Below, piece after piece: positions 56,073 to 64,000 of a stretch of DNA of 64,000 nt. The DNA is from Mycobacterium sp. IS-1264. GTDB lineage: Bacteria; Actinomycetota; Actinomycetes; Mycobacteriales; Mycobacteriaceae. Positions within the stretch are counted from its first letter, which is position 1. Every line of letters starts with the position of its first letter. The position numbers were made by a program, and so were the translations under genes. Location: positions 62,001 to 126,000 of the forward strand of contig NZ_MBES01000010.1 in NCBI RefSeq assembly GCF_001954195.1. The letters run 5' to 3'. Below the pieces are notes generated by a model. That model did no database searches, was not told the origin of the DNA, and saw only the letters and a program-made list of their open reading frames with translations.

Positions 56073-57464
56073 ATGAGCCCGCAGCCAGAAGGTACAGCTG
56101 AACCGAAGCGTCGGCATCGCGTCGTCATCATCGGATCAGGTTTCGGCGGACTCAACGCGGCAAAGAAGCTCAAGCGGGCCGACGTCGACATCAAGCTCAT
56201 CGCCCGCACCACCCACCACCTGTTCCAGCCGTTGCTGTACCAGGTGGCCACCGGGATCATCTCCGAGGGGGAAATCGCCCCACCGACCCGGGTGGTGTTG
56301 CGCAAGCAGCGCAACGTCCAGGTCCTGCTCGGCAACGTCACCCACATCGACCTGGCCAACCAGTGCGTCGTGTCGGAGTTGCTGGGGCACACCTACGAAA
56401 CCCCCTACGACAGCCTGATCGTGGCCGCCGGGGCCGGCCAGTCCTACTTCGGCAACGACCACTTCGCCGAGTTCGCGCCCGGCATGAAATCCATCGACGA
56501 CGCGCTGGAATTGCGCGGCCGGATCCTCAGCGCGTTTGAGCAGGCGGAGAGGTCAAGCGATCCCGAGCGCCGCAGGAAGCTGCTGACGTTCACCGTCGTC
56601 GGGGCCGGGCCCACCGGCGTCGAAATGGCCGGGCAGATCGCCGAATTGGCGCAACACACCATGCGAGGCTCGTTCCGGCACATCGACTCGACCCGGGCGC
56701 GGGTAATCCTCCTCGACGCCGCCCCCGCGGTGTTGCCGCCGATGGGCGAAAAGCTGGGCGAGCGTGCGGCCGCGCGACTGGAGAAGATGGGCGTCGAGAT
56801 CCAGCTGGGCGCGATGGTTACCGACGTGGACCGCAACGGCATCACCGTCAAGGACTCCGATGGCACCGTGCGGCGCATCGAGTCAGCCTGCAAGGTCTGG
56901 TCCGCGGGCGTGCAGGCCAGCCGCCTGGGCAGGGACCTCGCCGAGCAGTCGCCGGCGGAACTGGACCGCGCCGGACGGGTCAAGGTGCTGCCCGACCTGT
57001 CCATCCCCGGCTACCCGAACGTGTTCGTCGTCGGCGATATGGCCGCCGTCGAGGGCGTGCCAGGGGTGGCCCAGGGCGCCATCCAGGGCGCCAAGTACGT
57101 CGCCAACACGATCAAGGCCGAGCTGGCCGGCGCCGACCCGGCGGAGCGGGAGCCGTTCCAATACTTCGACAAGGGCTCGATGGCGACGGTGTCGCGGTTC
57201 TCCGCGGTGGCCAAGATCGGCCCGCTGGAGTTCAGTGGTTTCATCGCCTGGCTGATCTGGCTGGTGCTGCACCTGGTGTACCTGATCGGGTTCAAGACGA
57301 AGATCACCACGCTGTTGTCGTGGACGGTGACCTTCCTGAGCACGCGGCGCGGCCAGCTGACGATCACCGACCAGCAGGCGTTCGCGCGAACGCGGCTCGA
57401 ACAGCTCGCCGAATTGGCCGCCGAGGCCCGCGGCCCGGCCGAGGCCGCGCGGAGGGCCAGCTAG
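56073..57464 (+). CDS. ndh: Type II NADH dehydrogenase (NDH-2)
   Basis: A 463-residue NDH-2. The FAD site is VVIIGSGFGGLNAAKKL, the NADH site VVGAGPTGVEMAGQIAE and the second flavin motif FVVGDMAAVEGVPGVAQGAIQGAKYVANTI. A C-terminal amphipathic and hydrophobic part (FIAWLIWLVLHLVYLIGFKTKITTLLSW) anchors it to the membrane. It passes electrons from NADH to menaquinone without proton pumping and is the main respiratory NADH dehydrogenase in mycobacteria. ATG at 56073. The next gene is the Rv1847-like thioesterase, without the urease genes. Confidence 0.96.
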   Translation: MSPQPEGTAEPKRRHRVVIIGSGFGGLNAAKKLKRADVDIKLIARTTHHLFQPLLYQVATGIISEGEIAPPTRVVLRKQRNVQVLLGNVTHIDLANQCVVSELLGHTYETPYDSLIVAAGAGQSYFGNDHFAEFAPGMKSIDDALELRGRILSAFEQAERSSDPERRRKLLTFTVVGAGPTGVEMAGQIAELAQHTMRGSFRHIDSTRARVILLDAAPAVLPPMGEKLGERAAARLEKMGVEIQLGAMVTDVDRNGITVKDSDGTVRRIESACKVWSAGVQASRLGRDLAEQSPAELDRAGRVKVLPDLSIPGYPNVFVVGDMAAVEGVPGVAQGAIQGAKYVANTIKAELAGADPAEREPFQYFDKGSMATVSRFSAVAKIGPLEFSGFIAWLIWLVLHLVYLIGFKTKITTLLSWTVTFLSTRRGQLTITDQQAFARTRLEQLAELAAEARGPAEAARRAS

Positions 57465-57503
57465 CCCGCTTATGTAAGCTCTAATCCGTTGTGGCGCAAG
57501 TGA

Positions 57504-57923
57504 TTACATCTCCACGAGGTTTTGCAGCCGCACCTGGCCCCGGGCGACCACCCGGTCGTCCGAGTCGGTAATGGTGACCAGCCACAGCTGCTGACGCCGG
57601 CCGCGGTGGATCGGTTCTGCGGCGCCGTAGACCATCCCCGAGCCGATGGACCGCAAGAAATCGGTGTTGTTGTTGACACCGACGACGTTCCCGCCGCCGC
57701 GCGTGGCGAGCCAGGTGTACGCGGCGACGCTGGCCATGCTCTCGACCATCGAGCAGTACACGCCGCCGTGCACCAGGCCCATCGGCTGCAGCAGCTTCGG
57801 CGTGACCTCCAGTTGTGCCCGGGCCCCGTCGGGGCTGAGTTCGGTGAATTGCAGCCCTATTTCGCTGTCGAACGGGGCGGTGAAATCCGGCGGGAGGCTC
57901 GCGGGCGGCGGTGGCACGCTCAT
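57504..57923 (-). CDS. Hotdog-fold thioesterase (Rv1847-like)
   Basis: A 139-residue 4HBT/PaaI-type thioesterase: QLEVTPKLLQPMGLVHGGVYCSMVESMASVAAYTW carries the HGG substrate-binding motif. The catalytic acid is probably the Glu in the VESMAS helix. It hydrolyses an acyl-CoA or acyl-ACP; the substrate is unknown. It converges on ndh with 39 bp between and its start lies 52 bp from the terminator of the MrsI-like sRNA, which is read in the same direction. Confidence 0.85.
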   Translation of the reverse strand: MSVPPPPASLPPDFTAPFDSEIGLQFTELSPDGARAQLEVTPKLLQPMGLVHGGVYCSMVESMASVAAYTWLATRGGGNVVGVNNNTDFLRSIGSGMVYGAAEPIHRGRRQQLWLVTITDSDDRVVARGQVRLQNLVEM

Positions 57924-57974
57924 GTGTCTACACCATGCGGAAACCGCGGGACGCGAGGCCGCGGTGGCAACCGA

Positions 57975-58081
57975 CGAAAACAGGCGAGCCCCGTGCGCTA
58001 AGGCACGGGGCTCGCCGATCGAGTTGGACCCGGGGTCACTGCAGCCCTCAGGACTCTGCCGCGGTCCGTTGTCTCTCGACC
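57975..58081 (-). ncRNA. mrsI: MrsI-like iron-responsive small RNA
   Basis: A ~107-nt RNA predicted between the thioesterase and blaI genes. A minus-strand promoter (TTGCAA, 18 nt, TATGCT) overlaps an IdeR box, and transcription would start near 58081. It ends in a 14-bp perfect hairpin (58016-57983) followed by TGTTTTC. From memory, M. tuberculosis MrsI (ncRv11846) occupies this place and strand relative to Rv1846c/Rv1847, is induced in iron starvation and represses bfrA through a 6-nt seed in an apical loop. The terminator loop here carries CCUUAG, perfectly complementary to CUAAGG over the bfrA Shine-Dalgarno at 23506-23520. Position, regulation, structure and target all agree; only the exact ends are inferred. 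Confidence 0.82.
57983..58016 (-). terminator. Intrinsic terminator of the MrsI-like sRNA
   Basis: 14-bp perfect stem GGCGAGCCCCGTGC/GCACGGGGCTCGCC with a 6-nt loop (CUUAGC as read on the sRNA strand, the CCUUAG seed spanning stem top and loop). The T-rich tract TGTTTTC follows only on the minus strand, which fixes the direction. It is one of the few classical intrinsic terminators in the window. Confidence 0.88.
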
Positions 58082-58087
58082 GGACCT

Positions 58088-58117
58088 AGCATAGGCAAGG
58101 CTGCCCTAATATTGCAA
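58088..58117 (-). promoter_or_regulatory. Minus-strand promoter of the MrsI-like sRNA with embedded IdeR box
   Basis: The -35 TTGCAA (58117-58112) and -10 TATGCT (58093-58088) are 18 nt apart. The IdeR box ATAGGCAAGGCTGCCCTAA (58091-58109) matches 14 of 19 consensus positions and is centred on the spacer, covering the -10. Iron-loaded IdeR would block this promoter, so the sRNA should be made when iron is scarce. Confidence 0.8.
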
Positions 58118-58187
58118 GGGTGCGTTGTCGCATCCGGGACCGCGCCGGTGGGCCCGGAGGTGGTCACAGAGATTGCCCAGCATTCGA

Positions 58188-58204
58188 TACGACAGTCGGT
58201 AGTA
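58188..58204. promoter_or_regulatory. Candidate BlaI operator
   Basis: TACGACAGTCGGTAGTA is a 17-bp dyad (TACnAC, 5 nt, GTnGTA), 43 bp upstream of the blaI start, resembling BlaI/MecI-type operators with TAC and GTA arms. It suggests autoregulation of the blaI-M56 peptidase operon; the match to a mycobacterial BlaI consensus was not computed. Confidence 0.55.
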
Positions 58205-58247
58205 AACAAGGAGTACGCTTGGTGCAACGCTCAGGAGATGACGAACT

Positions 58248-58664
58248 ATGGCCAAACTGACACGGCTCGGGGATCTGGAACGCGCCGTCATGGACCATCT
58301 GTGGTCCACCGCAGAACCCCAGACCGTTCGCCAGGTCCACGAAGCGTTGTCGGCACGACGCGACCTCGCTTACACAACGATCATGACCGTGCTGCAGCGG
58401 CTGGCCAAAAAGAATCTGGTCTCGCAGATCCGCGACGACCGGGCGCACCGGTACGCGCCCGTGCACGGCCGCGACGAGCTGGTCGCCGGGCTGATGGTCG
58501 ATGCCCTGGCCCAGGCTGAGGACTCCGGCGACAGACACGCCGCGCTGGTGCACTTCGTCGAACGCGTCGGCGCCGACGAGGCGGACGCACTGCGGCGGGC
58601 GCTCGCCGAATTGGAAGCAAGCCAACGCAAAACGCCAGCGGCTGGCGCTATCGCTGAGGAGTAA
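58248..58664 (+). CDS. blaI: BlaI-family penicillinase repressor
   Basis: A 138-residue winged-helix repressor: MAKLTRLGDLERAVMDHLWSTAEPQTVRQVHEALSARRDLAYTTIMTVLQRLAKKNLV is the DNA-binding domain and the remainder a dimerisation helix region. In M. tuberculosis Rv1846c (BlaI) represses blaC, itself and some ATP synthase genes, and dissociates on beta-lactam exposure. The M56 peptidase gene follows 14 bp downstream. A TACnAC dyad lies upstream. The AGGAG Shine-Dalgarno is 10 nt from ATG. Confidence 0.94.
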   Translation: MAKLTRLGDLERAVMDHLWSTAEPQTVRQVHEALSARRDLAYTTIMTVLQRLAKKNLVSQIRDDRAHRYAPVHGRDELVAGLMVDALAQAEDSGDRHAALVHFVERVGADEADALRRALAELEASQRKTPAAGAIAEE

Positions 58665-58678
58665 GGGAGACTAGCAGC

Positions 58679-59629
58679 GTGTCCGCGGCGGCCTTCACCC
58701 TCCTCGCGGTGCTGCTGGTCGGCCCGGCGCCGGCATTGTTGGCACGCGCGACGTGGCCGCTGCGCGCTCCCCGGGCCGCGATGGTGCTGTGGCAGGCGAT
58801 CGCCCTGGCCGCGGTGCTCTCGGCTTTCAGCGCCGGCATCGCGATCGCCACGCGGGTGCTCATGCCCGGCCCCGACGGACGGCCCACGGCCAGCGTCATC
58901 GGTGCCGAGGGCCGGCTCGGCTGGCCGCTGTGGGCCGCATACATCGCCGTCTTCGCGCTGACCGTGCTGGTCGGTGTGCGGTTGATGATCTCGATGGCGC
59001 GGGTGGCCATCGCCAACCGGCGACGGCGTGCGCACCACCGCATGGTGGTCGACCTGGTCGGCGTGGGACACGATGCGGCGCTGGCCCAGACGTGTGCGTG
59101 GGCCCGCGACCTTCGCGTCTTGGACGTGCCGCAGCCGCTCGCCTACTGCCTGCCGGGCGTGCGCAGCCGCGTGGTGGTCAGCGAGGGAACGCTAAACACG
59201 CTCGCCGACACCGAAGTCGCCGCCATCCTCACCCACGAACGGGCCCATCTGCGGGCGCGGCACGACCTCGTCCTGGAAGCCTTCACCGCGGTGCACGCCG
59301 CCTTCCCGCGGCTCGTCCGCAGCGCCAACGCGCTGCGGGCGGTGCAACTGCTCGTCGAGCTCCTGGCCGACGACGCCGCGGTGCGCGCCACCGGGCGCAC
59401 TCCCCTGGCGCGCGCGCTGGTCGCCTGCGCATCCGGCCTAGCGCCGTCGGGCGCGCTGGCCGCGAGCGGTCCCAGCACGGTGGTGCGGGTCCGCCGGCTC
59501 GCCGGGCGCGGGAATAGCCTCGCGCTGTCGGCGGCCGCATACCTGGCCGCGGCGGCGGTGTTCGTGGTGCCCACCGTCGCGCTGGCCGTGCCGTGGCTCA
59601 CCGAGCTGCAGCGCCTGTTCAACCTCTAG
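58679..59629 (+). CDS. M56 (BlaR1/MecR1-like) membrane metallopeptidase (Rv1845c-like)
   Basis: A 316-residue membrane protein. Hydrophobic helices lie at about residues 5-25, 35-57, 83-107 and 285-310. The zinc motif HERAH (186-190, LTHERAHLRARHDL) gives the HExxH fold of the M56 family. Unlike staphylococcal BlaR1 there is no C-terminal penicillin-binding domain, so the stimulus must come another way. It probably cleaves or senses in response to cell-wall stress and inactivates BlaI. Same operon as blaI. Confidence 0.9.
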   Translation: MSAAAFTLLAVLLVGPAPALLARATWPLRAPRAAMVLWQAIALAAVLSAFSAGIAIATRVLMPGPDGRPTASVIGAEGRLGWPLWAAYIAVFALTVLVGVRLMISMARVAIANRRRRAHHRMVVDLVGVGHDAALAQTCAWARDLRVLDVPQPLAYCLPGVRSRVVVSEGTLNTLADTEVAAILTHERAHLRARHDLVLEAFTAVHAAFPRLVRSANALRAVQLLVELLADDAAVRATGRTPLARALVACASGLAPSGALAASGPSTVVRVRRLAGRGNSLALSAAAYLAAAAVFVVPTVALAVPWLTELQRLFNL

Positions 59630-59731
59630 CGCACCGCGAAGCGAAACCCCTTGGAGGACCACCACTCCGCTGTGCCACAGTGTTCTCCAACCCGGTTCTC
59701 CAACCGGCGAGGCCTAACTGAAAGGCAGGAC

Positions 59732-61201
59732 ATGAGTTCGTCGGATTCCCAGCCGAATTCCAAGACCGGCACCGCGCAGATCGGCGTCACCGGCCTGGCC
59801 GTCATGGGCTCGAACATCGCCCGCAACTTCGCCCGGCACGGCTACACGGTGGCCCTGCACAACCGATCCGTCGCCAAGACCGACGCGCTGCTCTCCGAGC
59901 ACGGTGACGAGGGCAAGTTCGTGCGATCGGAGACCATCGAGGAATTCCTGGACGCGCTCGAGAAGCCGCGCCGCGTGCTGATCATGGTCAAGGCCGGCGA
60001 TCCGACCGACGCCGTCATCGATCAGCTCGCCGACGCGATGGAAAAGGGCGACATCATCATCGACGGCGGCAACTCGCTCTACACCGACACCATCCGCCGG
60101 GAGAAGGCGATGCGCGACCGCGGGCTGCACTTCGTCGGTGCCGGCATCTCCGGCGGCGAGGAGGGCGCGCTGAACGGGCCGTCGATCATGCCGGGCGGGC
60201 CCGCCGAGTCCTACACGTCGCTGGGACCCCTGCTCGAGGAGATCTCCGCGCACGTCGACGGCGTGCCGTGCTGCACCCACATCGGGCCCGACGGCGCGGG
60301 GCACTTCGTGAAGATGGTGCACAACGGCATCGAGTACTCCGACATGCAATTGATCGGCGAGGCTTACCAGCTGCTGCGCGACGGGCTCGGCAAGACCGCC
60401 GAGGAGATCGCCGGCGTGTTCGACGAGTGGAACAAGGGCGATCTTGACAGCTTCCTGGTCGAGATCACGGCAAAGGTGCTGCGCCAAAACGACGCCAAGA
60501 CCGGCAAGCCGCTGGTGGACGTGATCCTCGACGAGGCCGAGCAGAAGGGCACCGGCCGCTGGACGGTGAAGTCGGCGCTGGACCTCGGTGTGCCGGTCAC
60601 GGGGATCGCCGAGGCGGTGTTCGCCCGCGCGCTGTCGGGTTCGGTGGCCCAGCGCAAGGCCACCACCGGGCTGGCGTCCGGCCAGCTGGGCGAAAAGCCA
60701 AGCGACGCAAAGCAATTCGTCGAGGACGTCCGCCAGGCCTTGTACGCGTCGAAGATCATCGCTTATGCCCAGGGCTTCAACCAGATCCAGGCCGGCAGCG
60801 CCGAGTACGACTGGGGCATCACGCCCGGCGATCTCGCGACCATCTGGCGTGGCGGGTGCATCATCCGGGCCAAGTTCCTCAACCGGATCAAGGAGGCGTA
60901 CGACTCCGATCCCGAGCTGCCCACGCTGATCGTGGCGCCGTATTTCCGCAGCGCCATCGAGGCGGCCATTGACGGCTGGCGCCGGGTGGTGGTTACCGCC
61001 ACGCAGTTGGGTATCCCGATCCCGGGGTTCTCCTCGGCGCTGTCGTATTACGACGCGCTGCGCACCGAGCGGCTGCCGGCCGCCCTGACCCAGGGGCTGC
61101 GCGATTTCTTCGGAGCGCATACCTACGGCCGCATCGACGAGGACCCCGGCAAGAAGTTCCACACCCTGTGGAGCGGCGACCGCAGCGAAGTACCCGCCTA
61201 G
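59732..61201 (+). CDS. gnd1: 6-phosphogluconate dehydrogenase, decarboxylating
   Basis: A 489-residue enzyme. The NADP site is GVTGLAVMGSNIARNFARHG, substrate motifs are DGGNSLYTDTIRREK and GAGISGGEEGALNGPSIMPGG (Ser/His/Lys region), and KMVHNGIEY is followed by helical domains. It converts 6-phosphogluconate to ribulose-5-phosphate in the oxidative pentose-phosphate path, making NADPH. ATG at 59732 is preferred over a frame starting at 59651. In this window it sits between an M56 peptidase and guaB1, as in Rv1845c-Rv1844c-Rv1843c. Confidence 0.95.
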   Translation: MSSSDSQPNSKTGTAQIGVTGLAVMGSNIARNFARHGYTVALHNRSVAKTDALLSEHGDEGKFVRSETIEEFLDALEKPRRVLIMVKAGDPTDAVIDQLADAMEKGDIIIDGGNSLYTDTIRREKAMRDRGLHFVGAGISGGEEGALNGPSIMPGGPAESYTSLGPLLEEISAHVDGVPCCTHIGPDGAGHFVKMVHNGIEYSDMQLIGEAYQLLRDGLGKTAEEIAGVFDEWNKGDLDSFLVEITAKVLRQNDAKTGKPLVDVILDEAEQKGTGRWTVKSALDLGVPVTGIAEAVFARALSGSVAQRKATTGLASGQLGEKPSDAKQFVEDVRQALYASKIIAYAQGFNQIQAGSAEYDWGITPGDLATIWRGGCIIRAKFLNRIKEAYDSDPELPTLIVAPYFRSAIEAAIDGWRRVVVTATQLGIPIPGFSSALSYYDALRTERLPAALTQGLRDFFGAHTYGRIDEDPGKKFHTLWSGDRSEVPA

Positions 61202-61215
61202 CCCGCGCCAACTAA

Positions 61216-62691
<1,476 letters not shown>

Positions 62692-62903
62692 CGCCGCCGT
62701 TTTCGCTACCATGTGAAGTCCTGGAACCTTGCGGGCCGCAGCAAAGCGTGCGCGACCCGGAACCGTACTAGAGCGAGAGGGATGACGTGCCGCAGGCACC
62801 CGCCGAGGCCCCGTTGCAGCCGGGGGCCTTCCGGGCGGGGCGGCGACTCCCCACCGCGGCCCCGGTCCGACCGGCGACGCCAGCGCGATAACCGAGCCCC
62901 GCC

Positions 62904-64000
62904 ATGAACGTCACCGTCACCGTCGTCAGCGTGCTGGCCATCGCGGTGCTCATCTTCGGCAACGGCGTGTTTGTCGCGGCCGAATTCTCGCTGACCGCGC
63001 TGGACCGCGCCACCGTCGAGGCCAACGCGCGCCGCGGCGGCCGCCGCGATCGCCTGATCCAACGCGCCCAGAACAGGCTGTCGTTCCAGCTCTCGGGTGC
63101 CCAGATCGGCATTTCCATCACCACGCTGGTGACCGGGTACCTGACCGAACCCATGGTGGCCGATCTGCCGCATCCGTGGTTCGACGCGATGGGCATTCCC
63201 GACCGGGTGGGCGACGCGGTCATGGCGTTTCTGGTGATGGTGATCGTGACGTCGGTGTCGATGGTATTCGGCGAGCTGGTCCCCAAATACCTCGCGGTCG
63301 CGCGGCCGCTGACCACCGCGCGCGCCGTCGTCGCCGTCCAGCTGCTGTTCTCGCTGCTGCTCACCCCGGCGATCCGGCTGATGAACGGCACGGCGAACTG
63401 GATCGTTCGCGAGCTGGGCATCGAACCGGCCGAGGAGCTGCGCTCGGCCCGCTCGCCGCAGGAGCTGCTGTCGCTGGTGCGTACCTCGGCGCGCAGCGGC
63501 TCGCTGGACCCCGCCACCGCCGCGCTGGTGCGCCGATCGTTGCAGTTCGGTGCCCTCACCGCCGAGGAGCTGATGACGCCGCGGTCCAAGATCGTCGCGC
63601 TGCAGACCGACGACACGCTCAGCGACCTGGTCGCCGCGGCCGCCGAGTCGGGGTTCTCCCGCTTCCCGATCGTCGCCGGCGATCTCGACGAGACCGTCGG
63701 GATCGTGCACGTCAAGCAGGTCTTCAAGATTCCGCGGGCCGATCGCCCGAGTACGCCGCTGGCGACGGTCGCCCAGCCGGTTCCGGTGGTCCCGTCGACG
63801 CTGGACGGCGACGCCGTGATGGCCGAGATCCGCGCCAATCCCCTGCAGACCGCGATGGTCGTCGACGAGTACGGCGGCACGGCGGGCATGGTGACCGTCG
63901 AGGACCTGATCGAGGAGATCGTGGGCGACGTCCGCGACGAACACGACGACGCCACGCCCGACGTCTATGCCGCCGGCGGCGGTTGGCGGGTGTCGGGTCT
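62904..64000 (+). CDS. CNNM/CorC-type membrane protein, 5' part (Rv1842c-like)
   Basis: Frame open from ATG 62904 to the window edge (365 codons, incomplete). The N-terminal DUF21 domain has membrane helices ([48 protein letters not shown] and [19 protein letters not shown]). Then a pair of CBS domains begins ([19 protein letters not shown] and [32 protein letters not shown]). It is related to CNNM/HlyC-CorC proteins linked with magnesium and metal transport. The C-terminal CorC/HlyC domain lies beyond the window. No Shine-Dalgarno is obvious; a short 34-codon frame upstream was not called. Confidence 0.9.
   Translation, partial: MNVTVTVVSVLAIAVLIFGNGVFVAAEFSLTALDRATVEANARRGGRRDRLIQRAQNRLSFQLSGAQIGISITTLVTGYLTEPMVADLPHPWFDAMGIPDRVGDAVMAFLVMVIVTSVSMVFGELVPKYLAVARPLTTARAVVAVQLLFSLLLTPAIRLMNGTANWIVRELGIEPAEELRSARSPQELLSLVRTSARSGSLDPATAALVRRSLQFGALTAEELMTPRSKIVALQTDDTLSDLVAAAAESGFSRFPIVAGDLDETVGIVHVKQVFKIPRADRPSTPLATVAQPVPVVPSTLDGDAVMAEIRANPLQTAMVVDEYGGTAGMVTVEDLIEEIVGDVRDEHDDATPDVYAAGGGWRVSG

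Noticed and set aside
62787..62889. 34-codon GTG frame upstream of the CNNM/CorC-type gene
   Set aside because: Pro/Arg-rich, no motif, weak start; may be a leader region but cannot be supported as a gene.
62706..63955. Two long minus-strand frames opposite the CNNM/CorC-type gene
   Set aside because: The plus frame encodes a DUF21-CBS protein in full register; the antisense products are low-complexity.

Overview
The window is chromosomal DNA from a slow-growing, non-tuberculous Mycobacterium. GC content is high, GTG and TTG starts are frequent, and several families are mycobacterial hallmarks: Ag85B, RpfC, Apa, LppE, CYP125/CYP140, F420-linked enzymes, and a MrsI-type sRNA with IdeR boxes. 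From memory, gene order follows the M. tuberculosis segment Rv1894c down to Rv1842c, read in the opposite direction. It differs by several blocks absent from that segment. The urease cluster found between ndh and Rv1847 in M. tuberculosis is missing. An intact oxyR-ahpC-ahpD unit lies between the Rv1874-like and Rv1873-like genes. Together these suggest a relative of the M. avium complex, but the species cannot be fixed from sequence reading alone.

Layout. 1-6.7 kb: end of a nitronate monooxygenase gene, small envelope genes (Rv1893/Rv1892/Rv1891-like), a DHFR-like reductase, a CYP125-type P450 with a KstR-like operator followed by an alcohol dehydrogenase, a YceI protein and a DUF7159-like protein. 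7.2-12.5 kb: fbpB, an exported chorismate mutase without a standard start codon, rpfC, an SRPBCC protein, an SDR, lppE and cyp140. 12.5-20.6 kb: small accessory genes, an acyltransferase, the glnA3-amidohydrolase pair, a carboxymuconolactone decarboxylase-like gene and a 14-TM exporter. 20.6-23.0 kb: arsenic island (arsC, ACR3 pump and cadI/arsI, divergent from arsR). 23.0-24.0 kb: bfrA and bfd, divergent across tandem IdeR boxes. 24-31 kb: enoyl-CoA hydratase, Rv1875, Rv1874, oxyR divergent from ahpC-ahpD, a GH13 enzyme, Rv1873 and lldD2. 31-39 kb: small secreted proteins, a CGNR regulator, lon, a frameshifted deazaflavin-reductase-like gene, TfoX-N, an LpqH-like lipoprotein, a HhH protein and DUF72. 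39-50 kb: ferredoxin reductase, Rv1868, a thiolase-like enzyme, a UppP-type phosphatase, SDR, phosphoketolase, CPBP protease, adhA and a GlsB-type protein. 50-54 kb: apa and modABC. 54-64 kb: SDR, LLM oxidoreductase, ndh, thioesterase, MrsI sRNA, blaI with an M56 peptidase, gnd1, guaB1 and the start of a CNNM/CorC-type protein.

The most connected theme is iron. An IdeR-controlled promoter near 58.1 kb should drive a ~107-nt terminator-ended sRNA on the minus strand, matching the place and orientation of MrsI. Its terminator loop carries a 6-nt sequence exactly complementary to the Shine-Dalgarno region of bfrA, 35 kb away in the same window. bfrA shares its upstream region, with two tandem IdeR boxes, with bfd, whose family helps release bacterioferritin iron. 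Other groups are oxidative-stress defence (oxyR, ahpC, ahpD), arsenic detoxification, molybdate uptake, and envelope or immunogenic exported proteins (Ag85B, RpfC, Apa, LppE, LpqH-like). No insertion sequences, prophage, CRISPR arrays or rRNA genes were seen.
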